In this document: piece by piece, positions 16,818 to 25,122 of the stretch | How positions within the stretch are numbered: the stretch's first letter is position 1 | How the letters are laid out: every line of letters starts with the position of its first letter | Source of the DNA: Pseudomonadota bacterium | Lineage (GTDB): Bacteria > Pseudomonadota > Gammaproteobacteria > Burkholderiales > Rhodocyclaceae | Direction of reading: 5' to 3' | DNA: 64,000 nt | NCBI GenBank assembly: GCA_018241695.1 | Contig: JAFEDH010000021.1 | Location: 1-64,000, forward strand | Notes under the pieces: model-generated | The model's input: only the letters and a program-made list of their open reading frames with translations | Databases searched by the model: none | What the model was told of the DNA's origin: nothing | Program-made: the position numbers and the translations under genes

Positions 16818-17921
16818 TTACTTGCGTGCCGGTTCGCCGGCCACCGCCATGAAGTTGTCGAAGGGTCGCTCGGCAATGCCGAACCAGGCGATCTGCTCGT
16901 TGCGAAATTTTCGCCACGGCTCGTAGACCTTGCGGAAACGCGGATTCCTGGCCGCAGTTTCCTCATACAGCGCGGTGGTGGCCTTGTAGGCAGCCTGCAT
17001 GATCTCGTCGGAAAAACGACGCATCTGGGTGCCGGTCAGAATCAGGCGCTTCAGGGCCTGCGGGTTTTTCACGTCATAGGCGGCCTGCATGTCGGCATGC
17101 GCGTACAGGCAGGCGCATTCGAGAATGGCCTGGTAGTCGCGGGGCAGGCGTTCCCACTCCTGCGCATTGATGTAGAGCGAGAGTTGCGGCCCGCCTTCCC
17201 ACCAGCCGGGGAAATAGTAATAGCGCGCCACCTTGTTGAAGCCGAGTTTTTCATCGTCATAAGGACCGACCCACTCGGCGGCATCGATCACCCCCTTTTC
17301 CAGCGCCGGGTAGATTTCACTGCCGGGCAACTGCTGCGGCACCACACCCAGCCGCGCCATCACCTGCCCGGCGAACCCGCCGATGCGCAGCTTGAGGCCC
17401 TTGAGATCCGACAAAGTCCTGATCTCCTTGCGATACCAGCCGCCCATCTGGGCGCCGGTATTGCCGCAGGGAATGTTGACGATGCCATGGTCGCGAAACA
17501 GCTCCCGCATCAGGGCCATGCCGCCGCCCTGCATCATCCATGCGGTCTGCTGGCGGCTGTTGAGGCCGAAGGGCACTGCGGTATCGAAAGCAAAGGTGGG
17601 ATCCTTGCCGACGTAGTAATAACTGGAGGTATGGCCCAGCTGTACCGTGCCTTCGCGCACGGCATCGAACACGCCCGGCCCGGGCACCAGTTCTCCGGCC
17701 GCGAAAACCTGAATCTGGAAACGCCCGCCAGTCGCCGCGGCCACATGTTGAGCCACCGTGTTCGCGGCATCGAAGATGGTATCCAGGCTCTTGGGAAAGC
17801 TCGATGCCAGGCGCCAGCGGATCAGGGGACCGTCAGCACGGGCGGCGACGGGCAATGCCGCGGCAGACAGGGCGCCGGCGCCGGCGAGGAATTTGCGTCG
17901 CTGCACGTCAGATCCTTTCAC
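16818..17921 (-). CDS. TRAP transporter substrate-binding protein (DctP/TakP-like)
   Basis: The 367-residue protein has a twin-arginine-type signal (QRRKFLAGAGALSAAALPVA, then ARA), so it is probably exported folded. The mature part is a DctP-family binding protein: WRLASSFPKSLDTIFDAANT, AGELVPGPGVFDAVREGTV, KGLKLRIGGFAGQVMARLG, and AAEWVGPYDDEKLGFNKVA. The last motif and PGWWEGGP resemble TakP, a 2-oxoacid binder. No TRAP membrane subunits lie nearby, so it must share a membrane component encoded elsewhere. The ligand is inferred. Confidence 0.87.
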   Translation of the reverse strand: MKGSDVQRRKFLAGAGALSAAALPVAARADGPLIRWRLASSFPKSLDTIFDAANTVAQHVAAATGGRFQIQVFAAGELVPGPGVFDAVREGTVQLGHTSSYYYVGKDPTFAFDTAVPFGLNSRQQTAWMMQGGGMALMRELFRDHGIVNIPCGNTGAQMGGWYRKEIRTLSDLKGLKLRIGGFAGQVMARLGVVPQQLPGSEIYPALEKGVIDAAEWVGPYDDEKLGFNKVARYYYFPGWWEGGPQLSLYINAQEWERLPRDYQAILECACLYAHADMQAAYDVKNPQALKRLILTGTQMRRFSDEIMQAAYKATTALYEETAARNPRFRKVYEPWRKFRNEQIAWFGIAERPFDNFMAVAGEPARK

Positions 17922-17949
17922 TCGTCACAACGTCAAACGGCAGGCCGGA

Positions 17950-19290
17950 TCAGTTGCCGGCGATGGTCATCCGGTCGATGAGGATGGAACCCACCTGCTT
18001 GGAACCGTGGACCACCACGTCATTGCCGATGCCGGCGATGCCCGCCAGCATGGTTTTCAGATTGCCGGCGATGGTGATTTCATGCACCGGATAGGCGATC
18101 TCGCCGTTTTCCACCCAGTAACCGGCCGCGCCACGGGAATAGTCGCCGGTCACGTAATTCACTCCCTGGCCGAGCAGTTCGGTCACCAGCAGCCCGGTGC
18201 CCATTTCCTTGAGCAGACCGTCGAGATTGTGCGGTCCCGGCCGGACGATGAGGTTATGCGCGCCGCCAGCATTGCCGGTGGTTTCCATCCCCAGCTTGCG
18301 CGCCGTGTAGGTGGACAGGAAATAGCCCTGCAGCACGCCATCCCGGACCAGATCGCGGTCGTGGGTGGCCACGCCGTCGTCATCGAAGGGGCTGGAAGCC
18401 AGAGCACCGGGCAGGTGGGCCTTTTCGGCGATCTGCATGAACGTAGGAAAGATCTGCTGGCCCAGGCTGTCGGGCAGGAAGGACGACTTGCGATAGAGGG
18501 CGCCACCGCTCACCGCGTGGGTGAAGCTGCCGATCAGGCCCGAAGCCAGGGGTGCCTCGAAAATCACGGGACACTTGCGCGTCTTCAGCTTGCGCGCATC
18601 GAGACGCGCCAGGGCGCGTCGGGCGGCATAGTCGCCGATCGCGACAGGATCGGCCAGCCGGGCGGGATTGCGATCGGTGGAATACCAGTCGTCGCGCTGC
18701 ATGTCGTCACCCGCACCGGCGATCACCGAGCAGGCGATGTAATGCCGCGAACCGGGGAAGCCTCCCATGAAACCCAGGCTGTTGGCGGAGACGAACTGGG
18801 ACTGCTGCACCGAAACGGAGGCACCTTCCGAATTTTGCACCTGCGGACTCACATCGAAGGCGGCCTGTTCGCAACGGGCGGCGATCTCGATGGCTTCCTC
18901 CACCGGCAGATGCCAGGGATGATGCAGGTCGGGATCGTTCCACTGCTTCGCCAGCAAGCGCTCCTCGGGCAGGCCGGCGGCCTCGTCCGTGGCGGTGAAG
19001 CGGGCAATGGAGAGGGCCGCCTCCACGGTGGAGCGCAGGGCTGCGGAAGAAAAATCGGACGTACTGGCATGCCCCCGGCGCTGGCCCAGATAGACGGTGA
19101 CACCCACGCCCTTGTCACGGTTGTATTCGATGGTTTCCACCGCCTGGCGACGTACCGTGACGGACTGGCCAAAACTCTCCGAAACATCCACTTCGCAGGC
19201 GCTGGCGCCGGCCGTTCGGGCATGGTCGAGAACGGCCTGGGCGATGGACTGGAGCTGGGCCTGAAGATAGCTGAATTCGGAACCGGACAT
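17950..19290 (-). CDS. pmbA: Metalloprotease PmbA/TldE
   Basis: The 446-residue protein is a standard-length PmbA of the TldD/PmbA family. It has QSVTVRRQAVETIEYNRDKG, GVTVYLGQRRGHASTSDFS, GGALYRKSSFLPDSLGQQIF, FDDDGVATHDRDLV and C-terminal IAYPVHEITIAGNLKTMLAG. With TldD it processes small peptides and helps degrade labile antitoxins in E. coli. It is divergent from darP, a pairing seen across proteobacteria. The start ATG is 41 bases from the darP start. Confidence 0.95.
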   Translation of the reverse strand: MSGSEFSYLQAQLQSIAQAVLDHARTAGASACEVDVSESFGQSVTVRRQAVETIEYNRDKGVGVTVYLGQRRGHASTSDFSSAALRSTVEAALSIARFTATDEAAGLPEERLLAKQWNDPDLHHPWHLPVEEAIEIAARCEQAAFDVSPQVQNSEGASVSVQQSQFVSANSLGFMGGFPGSRHYIACSVIAGAGDDMQRDDWYSTDRNPARLADPVAIGDYAARRALARLDARKLKTRKCPVIFEAPLASGLIGSFTHAVSGGALYRKSSFLPDSLGQQIFPTFMQIAEKAHLPGALASSPFDDDGVATHDRDLVRDGVLQGYFLSTYTARKLGMETTGNAGGAHNLIVRPGPHNLDGLLKEMGTGLLVTELLGQGVNYVTGDYSRGAAGYWVENGEIAYPVHEITIAGNLKTMLAGIAGIGNDVVVHGSKQVGSILIDRMTIAGN

Positions 19291-19318
19291 GGAGACGTAT
19301 CGGAGAAAACCGGAAAGC

Positions 19319-19324
19319 TATAAT
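19319..19324 (+). promoter_or_regulatory. Perfect -10 box ahead of darP
   Basis: A consensus TATAAT lies only 7 bases before the GTG used for darP, so transcription would begin at or within a base or two of that codon. No convincing -35 is visible 16-18 bp upstream. If real, the mRNA would be nearly leaderless. Confidence 0.5.
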
Positions 19325-19331
19325 CATACCC

Positions 19332-19907
19332 GTGGATACTCTCAAGACTGCGGTGAATTCCGATCCGGATTCGACCGACGAACACCCCAGCAAAAGCCAG
19401 CGCAAACGGGACATGGACGCCCTGCAGGATCTGGGTGCGCAACTGGTCACCCTCTCCGCCGACCGGCTGAAAAAAATCATCCTGCCCGACCGGCTGCGCG
19501 ACGCGGTCAATGATGCCCGGCGCTTCACCAGCCACGGTGCGCGGCGCCGCCAGCTCCAGTACATCGGCAAGCTGATGCGCGACATCGATCCGGCGCCGAT
19601 TCAGGCGGCACTCGACGAAATCAATGGCACATCCGCAGTCGCCACCGCCCGCTTCCATGCCCTGGAGCGCCTGCGTCAGCGTGTACTGGAAGATGCCGGC
19701 ACCATCGGCGAACTGCGCGACCGACATCCCGGCCTTGACGTACAGCACCTGCTCCAGCTGCGCCGCAACGCCCTCAAGGAGCAGGAACAGGGCAAGCCGC
19801 CGCGTGCCTTCCGTGAACTCTTCCAGATACTCAGGATGCTTGAGGAAGGAAGTGCCGTGGCCGATCGCGCAACGACCTCCGGAGGCACCGACGACCATGA
19901 TGCCTGA
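19332..19907 (+). CDS. darP: DarP/YjgA ribosome-associated protein
   Basis: The 191-residue protein is homologous to YjgA (DUF615), now DarP, a 50S-assembly factor. It has SKSQRKRDMDALQDLGAQLV, LPDRLRDAVNDARRFTSHGA, RRRQLQYIGKLMRDIDPAPI, and KPPRAFRELFQILR. E. coli YjgA also has residues before the KSxxKRD motif, which supports the GTG at 19332 over the ATG at 19413. No ribosome site precedes the GTG, in line with the TATAAT 7 bases upstream and a leaderless start. mog follows closely. Confidence 0.9.
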   Translation: MDTLKTAVNSDPDSTDEHPSKSQRKRDMDALQDLGAQLVTLSADRLKKIILPDRLRDAVNDARRFTSHGARRRQLQYIGKLMRDIDPAPIQAALDEINGTSAVATARFHALERLRQRVLEDAGTIGELRDRHPGLDVQHLLQLRRNALKEQEQGKPPRAFRELFQILRMLEEGSAVADRATTSGGTDDHDA

Positions 19908-19933
19908 GCAGCCTCCACGCGGCGTGACCCGAC

Positions 19934-20533
19934 ATGGATGACATCCTGCGCATCGGCCTGGTTTCCATCTCCGACCGGGCTGCTTCCGGCATCTACGAAG
20001 ATCAGGGCATCCCCGCGCTGGAAGCGTGGTTCGGCGCCGCGCTGGCCAGCCCCTGGCGCATGGAAACCCGCCTCATTCCCGACGAACAGCCCGTGATCGA
20101 GCGGACCCTGATCGAACTTTGCGATCATGCCGGCTGCCATCTGGTGCTCACCACCGGCGGCACCGGCCCCGCGCCGCGCGATGTGACGCCGGAAGCCACC
20201 CTGGCCGTGGCCGACAAGGTGATGGCCGGTTTCGGCGAGCAGATGCGGCAGATCTCCCTACGCTTCGTCCCCACCGCCATCCTCTCGCGCCAGACTGCCG
20301 TGATCCGGGGCAAAAGCCTGATCCTCAACCTGCCGGGGCAACCCAAATCCATCCGCGAAACCCTCGAAGGCGTGAAGGATGGCGAGGGCAATGCGATCGT
20401 GCCGGGCATCTTCGCCGCCGTACCCTATTGCATCGACCTGATTGGTGGCCCCTACATCGAAACCGATGCGTCAGTCGTAAAAGCCTTCCGGCCCAAATCG
20501 GCCATCCGGCCTGCACCGCCCGGCGGAGGTTGA
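19934..20533 (+). CDS. mog: Molybdopterin adenylyltransferase Mog
   Basis: The 199-residue protein has the MogA signature: RIGLVSISDRAASGIYEDQG at the start, VLTTGGTGPAPRDVTPEATL in the middle, and LNLPGQPKSIRETLEGVKDG near the end. The enzyme adenylates molybdopterin before molybdenum insertion. Its TGA stop overlaps the -35 of the copper-resistance promoter candidate. Confidence 0.95.
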   Translation: MDDILRIGLVSISDRAASGIYEDQGIPALEAWFGAALASPWRMETRLIPDEQPVIERTLIELCDHAGCHLVLTTGGTGPAPRDVTPEATLAVADKVMAGFGEQMRQISLRFVPTAILSRQTAVIRGKSLILNLPGQPKSIRETLEGVKDGEGNAIVPGIFAAVPYCIDLIGGPYIETDASVVKAFRPKSAIRPAPPGGG

Positions 20534-20560
20534 CTCCGTAGCCGGGAACGGTGTTCTGAT
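20530..20560 (+). promoter_or_regulatory. MerR/CueR-type promoter candidate for copAB
   Basis: A -35 TTGACT (20530-20535) is followed after an unusually long 19-bp spacer by a -10-like TCTGAT (20555-20560). The spacer contains the dyad CCGT-N8-ACGG (20536-20551). A long spacer with a central dyad is the hallmark of MerR-family activators such as CueR and MerR, and TTGACTCCGTA matches the start of classical mer operators. It overlaps the mog stop. No MerR-type regulator gene is in the window. Confidence 0.5.
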
Positions 20561-20589
20561 CACGGCAACCATCCACCCGGAAGATGACC

Positions 20590-20685
20590 ATGAAAGACCA
20601 CAGCGCCGCCGGACCTGCGGTTCCCGGCTTCACGTTCCACACCATGCAACCGCCACGAAGGGCAGGCGCCCTGCCGGAACGTTGA
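20590..20685 (+). CDS. Possible 31-residue leader ORF upstream of copA
   Basis: A GGAAG site at 20579-20583 lies 6 bases before an ATG that opens a 31-codon frame (begins MKDHSAAGPAVPGFTFHTMQ). Its TGA is separated from the copA ATG by one base. It lies between the promoter candidate and copA, whose own ribosome site is weak, so translational coupling is plausible. I recognise no family; a metal-binding role for its two His and two Met is only a guess. Confidence 0.4.
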   Translation: MKDHSAAGPAVPGFTFHTMQPPRRAGALPER

Positions 20686-20686
20686 C

Positions 20687-22366
20687 ATGCCACACCTGCC
20701 GTCATTCCCCCGTCGCCGCTTCGTCCAGGGATTGACCAGCGGCGGCCTGCTGCTCGGTCTGGGCGCCCTTGCCCAGCCACTGCTGGCCCGGACCGGGACC
20801 GGTGCGCCCGCCACATCTGCCGCACCAGCCATATTGCGCGGCACCGAATTCGATCTCGCCATCGGCAATCTGCCGGTCAATTTCACCGGCCGGCCCCGAA
20901 CCGCCACAGCGGTCAATGGCAGCGTGCCAGCCCCCGTGCTGCGCTGGCGCGAAGGCGATACCGTCACCCTGCGCGTCAGCAACCATCTGGCGGAAGACAC
21001 CTCGATCCACTGGCACGGCATCCTGCTGCCCAATGACATGGACGGCGTACCCGGCCTCACCTTCGACGGCATCCGCCCCGGAGAAACCTTCACCTACCGT
21101 TTCCCCGTGCGCCAGAGCGGCACCTACTGGTATCACTCCCATTCGGGCATGCAGGAACAGACCGGCCTGTATGGCGCCATCATCATCGATCCGGCGACCC
21201 CCGACCCGGTCCGGGCCGAGCGAGACCATGTGATCCTGCTCTCCGACTGGACCGATGAAGACCCGATGGCGGTGCTGCGCCATCTGCGCATCGAAAGCGA
21301 CTACTACAACAACGCCCGCCCGACGCTGCACGATTTCCTCCGCGACGCGCGGCGCATGGGCTGGACCGATGCCATCGAACTGCGCGAAATGTGGAACACG
21401 ATGCGCATGAGCCCCACCGATTTCGCCGATGTTTCCGCCGCCACCTACACCTATCTGATGAACGGCACGCCGCCCGCCGGAAACTGGCAGGCACTGTTCA
21501 CTCCTGGCGAACGGGTGCGCCTGCGTTTCATCAATGGCGCCGCCAACAGTTTTTTCGACGTGCGCATTCCCGGCCTCGGACTGACCGTGGTCACGGCGGA
21601 CGGCCAGCCCGTGCTGCCGGTGGAGGTGGATGAATTCCGCTTTGGTCCGGGAGAAACCTACGACATCATCGTGCAGCCCAAAGAAGACCGGGCCTACACG
21701 ATCTTTGCGCAATCCATGGATCGCAGCGGCTATGCCCGCGGCACGCTCTGTCCCCGTCCGGAGATGGAAGCCGAAGTACCCGCGATCGACGCCCCCCAGT
21801 GGCTTTCGATGGACGACATGATGGGCAGCATGGAAGACGATGCGCCTCACGCCCATCATGCCTGGAGCGAATTCGGCCCTGCGGTGGACAACCGGATCGA
21901 CCGGCCCCGCACCGATCTCGACGATCCCGGCGTCAACCTGCGCGACAACGGCCGCCGGGTGCTGACCCTGGCCGATCTGCACAGCCCCGGCGGAGATCCC
22001 GATCCACGACCGCCGGAACGGGAAATCGAACTGCACCTGACCGGCAACATGCAGCGCTATACCTGGTCGGTCGACGGGATCGAATATGGCCATGCGCAAC
22101 CGATCCGGTTCCGCTATGGCGAGCGTCTGCGGGTGGTGCTGGTGAACGACACCATGATGACCCACCCCTTCCACCTTCACGGCCTGTGGAGCGATGTGGA
22201 GACTCCCCAGGGTGAGTTTCTCGTCCGCCGCCACACCGTGCCCGTGCAGCCGGCCCAGCGCGTGAGCTACCGTGTCACGGCCGATGCCATGGGACGCTGG
22301 GCCTATCACTGTCACCTGATGTTTCACATGGCCACCGGCATGTTCCGGGAAGTGCGGGTACTGTGA
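20687..22366 (+). CDS. copA: Copper-resistance multicopper oxidase CopA/PcoA
   Basis: The 559-residue protein has a twin-arginine signal (PRRRFVQGLTSGGLLLGLGA) for folded export. All four copper ligand motifs are present: HWHG, HSHSG, HPFHLHG and HCHLMFHMATGM (the last near the C-terminus). A short Met/His-rich segment, MDDMMGSMEDDAPHAHH, stands where typical CopA proteins have longer methionine repeats. CopA oxidises or sequesters periplasmic Cu(I). Its TGA overlaps the copB ATG by one base. Confidence 0.93.
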   Translation: MPHLPSFPRRRFVQGLTSGGLLLGLGALAQPLLARTGTGAPATSAAPAILRGTEFDLAIGNLPVNFTGRPRTATAVNGSVPAPVLRWREGDTVTLRVSNHLAEDTSIHWHGILLPNDMDGVPGLTFDGIRPGETFTYRFPVRQSGTYWYHSHSGMQEQTGLYGAIIIDPATPDPVRAERDHVILLSDWTDEDPMAVLRHLRIESDYYNNARPTLHDFLRDARRMGWTDAIELREMWNTMRMSPTDFADVSAATYTYLMNGTPPAGNWQALFTPGERVRLRFINGAANSFFDVRIPGLGLTVVTADGQPVLPVEVDEFRFGPGETYDIIVQPKEDRAYTIFAQSMDRSGYARGTLCPRPEMEAEVPAIDAPQWLSMDDMMGSMEDDAPHAHHAWSEFGPAVDNRIDRPRTDLDDPGVNLRDNGRRVLTLADLHSPGGDPDPRPPEREIELHLTGNMQRYTWSVDGIEYGHAQPIRFRYGERLRVVLVNDTMMTHPFHLHGLWSDVETPQGEFLVRRHTVPVQPAQRVSYRVTADAMGRWAYHCHLMFHMATGMFREVRVL

Positions 22367-23178
22367 TGCGCGGCCTCTCCGTCCTGGCGGCAGCCCTGCT
22401 TCTTTGCCTCGGCCTGCCGGCAGCCGCCACGGATAACCATGACGGGCATTCCCCCGCCAGCTCGGAGACGGCCACCGGCCTGCGGGATCCCGATGCCTAC
22501 TCGGATGGCATGCCAGCCGGCACACCCGCCGCCGGTCATCACGACACGATGACCGTGGCCGCCCTGATGATGAACCGGCTGGAGTACGCCAGCCCGAACC
22601 ACGGCCCCGGCGCAACCGTGCTGGAGGCGAAAGCCTGGTGGGGCACCCCCTACGATCGGCTCTGGCTGAAGGTCGATGCCGAAACCGTGAACAATTGCCT
22701 CGACCATGCCCGCACCGAAGTCCTCTGGGGGCACGCCATCGCGCCTTTCTGGGATCTGCAGGCCGGGTTGCGCCACGATGGTGGCACCGGCCCCGCGCGG
22801 CAATGGCTGGCCGTCGGCGTGCAGGGGCTCGCGCCATGGTGGTTCGAGGTGGACGCCACGGCCTATCTGGGCAGCGACGGGCGCAGCGCGTTGCGTCTGG
22901 AAGCCGAATACGAACTGCTGCTGAACCAGCGCTGGGTGCTGCAGCCACGCATCGAGATCAATGCCTACGGTCGTGCCGATCCCGCGCGGCTGCTGGGCAG
23001 CGGCCTGGCCGATCTGACCACCGGGCTACGCCTGCGCTATCACTTCAACCGCCAGTTCGCACCCTACCTCGGCATCGAATGGCGTGACCGCCATGGCGGT
23101 ACGGCCGACCTGCTGCGCGCGGCCGGAGAGCCGGCTGGAGAGCGTCGCATCGTGGCAGGCGTGCGCTTCTGGTTCTGA
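22366..23178 (+). CDS. copB: Copper-resistance outer-membrane protein CopB
   Basis: The 270-residue protein has a signal peptide (MMRGLSVLAAALLLCLGLP) and a His/Met-containing N-terminus (TDNHDGHSPASS, AAGHHDTM). A CopB-type barrel follows: VLEAKAWWGTPYDRLWLKVD, VLWGHAIAPFWDLQAGLRHD, and terminal VAGVRFWF ending in Phe. Its length is near that of PcoB/CopB without the long Met-His repeats of plasmid versions. It starts within the copA stop codon, so the pair is coupled. Confidence 0.92.
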   Translation: MRGLSVLAAALLLCLGLPAAATDNHDGHSPASSETATGLRDPDAYSDGMPAGTPAAGHHDTMTVAALMMNRLEYASPNHGPGATVLEAKAWWGTPYDRLWLKVDAETVNNCLDHARTEVLWGHAIAPFWDLQAGLRHDGGTGPARQWLAVGVQGLAPWWFEVDATAYLGSDGRSALRLEAEYELLLNQRWVLQPRIEINAYGRADPARLLGSGLADLTTGLRLRYHFNRQFAPYLGIEWRDRHGGTADLLRAAGEPAGERRIVAGVRFWF

Positions 23179-23195
23179 TCGCCCCGGCGGGGCGA
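23179..23195 (+). terminator. GC hairpin after copB
   Basis: TCGCCCC (23179-23185) and GGGGCGA (23189-23195) form a perfect 7-bp stem with a 3-nt loop, starting directly after the copB stop. There is no T-run. About 30 bases downstream lies an extended -10, TGG-TAAAAT (23222-23230), which could serve glyA. Confidence 0.5.
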
Positions 23196-23260
23196 CGCCC
23201 GCCGGAGACCGGGGAACGGAATGGTAAAATGGCCGTTTTCCCCTTTTCCCGGACAGCCCC

Positions 23261-24505
23261 ATGTTTTCCAAGCAGAACTCCCTTGCCAAGACCGATCCCG
23301 AACTGTGGTCCGCGATCCAGGCCGAAAATCATCGTCAGGAAGAGCATATCGAGCTGATCGCCTCGGAGAACTACGTTTCCTGGGCCGTCATGGAAGCCCA
23401 GGGCTCGCAACTCACCAACAAATACGCCGAAGGGTATCCAGGCAAGCGCTATTACGGGGGCTGCGAGCACGTCGATGTGGTGGAGCAGCTGGCCATCGAC
23501 CGGGCGAAGAAACTGTTTGGCGCTGACGCCGCCAACGTCCAGCCCAACTCTGGCTCGCAGGCGAACCAGGCCGTCTTCATGGCCTTTCTCAAGCCCGGCG
23601 ACACCATTCTGGGCATGAACCTGTCCATGGGTGGCCATCTGACCCACGGCTCCCCGGTGAACATGTCGGGCAAATGGTTCAACGTGGTGCCCTACGGCCT
23701 CAACGAGAAGGAAGAAATCGACTACAACGAACTGGATCGCCTGGCCCGCGAGCACAAGCCCAAGCTGATCATTGCCGGTGCTTCCGCCTACGCCCTGCGT
23801 ATCGATTTCGAGCGCTTCGCCAGGATCGCGAAGGAAGTCGGCGCCATCTTCATGGTGGACATGGCCCACTACGCCGGCCTCGTCGCCGCGGGCTACTACC
23901 CCAATCCGGTTCCCCATGCCGACGTGGTGACCACCACCACCCACAAGACCCTGCGCGGACCGCGCGGCGGCCTGATCCTGATGAAGGCGGCGCACGAAAA
24001 AGCCATCAACTCCGCCATCTTTCCCGGCCTCCAGGGCGGGCCGCTGGAGCATGTCATCGCCGCCAAGGCGGTGGCGCTCAAGGAAGCCCTGGGGCCCGAG
24101 TTCAAAATCTATCAGGAGCAGGTCATCCACAATGCGCGGGTCATGGCCACGGTACTGGCCGATCGCGATCTGCGCATCGTTTCCGGCCGCACCGAATCCC
24201 ATGTCTTCCTGGTCGACCTGCGTACCAAGAAGATCACCGGCAAGGCCGCCGAGGCCGTGCTCGGCAGCGCTCATATCACCGTCAACAAGAATGCCATTCC
24301 CAACGATCCCGAGAAACCCTTCGTCACTTCCGGCATCCGCATCGGCTCGCCGGCCATGACCAGCCGCGGGTTCACCGAGATCGAGGCCGAAAAGGTTGCC
24401 CATCTGATCGCCGATGTGCTCGACGCGCCGGAGGATATGGCCGTGATCGAGCGCGTGCGTGGTGATGTTTCCGCGCTGTGCCGGCAATTCCCCGTCTATG
24501 GCTGA
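23261..24505 (+). CDS. glyA: Serine hydroxymethyltransferase
   Basis: The 414-residue enzyme has standard bacterial length and near-complete conservation: [36 protein letters not shown], and the PLP-lysine motif [14 protein letters not shown] near residue 229. It interconverts serine and glycine and supplies one-carbon units for purines and thymidylate. It is followed by nrdR and ribD on the same strand, a common betaproteobacterial order. No glycine riboswitch was seen upstream. Confidence 0.98.
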   Translation: MFSKQNSLAKTDPELWSAIQAENHRQEEHIELIASENYVSWAVMEAQGSQLTNKYAEGYPGKRYYGGCEHVDVVEQLAIDRAKKLFGADAANVQPNSGSQANQAVFMAFLKPGDTILGMNLSMGGHLTHGSPVNMSGKWFNVVPYGLNEKEEIDYNELDRLAREHKPKLIIAGASAYALRIDFERFARIAKEVGAIFMVDMAHYAGLVAAGYYPNPVPHADVVTTTTHKTLRGPRGGLILMKAAHEKAINSAIFPGLQGGPLEHVIAAKAVALKEALGPEFKIYQEQVIHNARVMATVLADRDLRIVSGRTESHVFLVDLRTKKITGKAAEAVLGSAHITVNKNAIPNDPEKPFVTSGIRIGSPAMTSRGFTEIEAEKVAHLIADVLDAPEDMAVIERVRGDVSALCRQFPVYG

Positions 24506-24568
24506 GAGGACGGGGCCGCATATCCTCCCGCTCTCCGGCCGTGCCGGGGAGCCGGTTGATCGGCCTTC

Positions 24569-24590
24569 TTCCTCCCGAATGAGGGAGGAA
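24569..24590 (+). terminator. Hairpin between glyA and nrdR
   Basis: TTCCTCCC (24569-24576) and GGGAGGAA (24583-24590) form an 8-bp perfect stem with a 6-nt loop in the 132-base gap after glyA. It is followed by AAGGGTGGTTT rather than a pure T-run. It probably attenuates glyA read-through into nrdR. Confidence 0.45.
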
Positions 24591-24637
24591 AAGGGTGGTT
24601 TGTCCGGACTCGCATTTCATCCGGTACGGAGCGACGG

Positions 24638-25114
24638 ATGAAGTGCCCTTTCTGCAGCGGCCCCGATACCCAGGTGCTGGATACCCGGGGCAATGAGGAT
24701 GGCGACACCATCCGCCGCCGCCGCCGCTGCCCCGCCTGCGACAAGCGTTTCACCACCTATGAGCGGGTGGAACTGCAACTTCCGCAGATCGTCAAGCGCA
24801 ACGGCAGCCGCTCCGATTTCGATCACGAAAAACTGCGCGCCAGCATGGCCCTGGCCCTGCGCAAGCGCCCCGTCACCACCGAATCGATCGACGCCGCCGT
24901 GGCGCGCATCGAGGAAAAGCTGGTCAGCCTGGCGGAGCGGGAAATCCCCACCGAGCGCATCGGCGAACTGGTGATGCGCGAACTGAAAAAACTCGACAAG
25001 ATCGCCTACATCCGTTTCGCTTCGGTGTACCGGAATTTCGAGGATGTGGACGAGTTTTCCGACGCCATCCGCGAATTCTCCCAGCCCCGCACACGCCGTT
25101 CGCGCCAGGGATAA
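24638..25114 (+). CDS. nrdR: Transcriptional repressor NrdR
   Basis: This is a 158-residue NrdR. It has an N-terminal zinc ribbon with two CxxC pairs (CPFC at 3-6 and CPAC at 31-34) and the RRRRC turn. An ATP-cone domain follows, from [20 protein letters not shown] to [17 protein letters not shown]. It represses ribonucleotide reductase genes in response to dATP/ATP. It ends 8 bases before ribD. Confidence 0.97.
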   Translation: MKCPFCSGPDTQVLDTRGNEDGDTIRRRRRCPACDKRFTTYERVELQLPQIVKRNGSRSDFDHEKLRASMALALRKRPVTTESIDAAVARIEEKLVSLAEREIPTERIGELVMRELKKLDKIAYIRFASVYRNFEDVDEFSDAIREFSQPRTRRSRQG

Positions 25115-25122
25115 AGCGCATC

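Noticed and set aside
23179..23260. Glycine riboswitch before glyA
   Set aside because: The 82-base gap is too short for the aptamer and shows only a simple hairpin and an extended -10.
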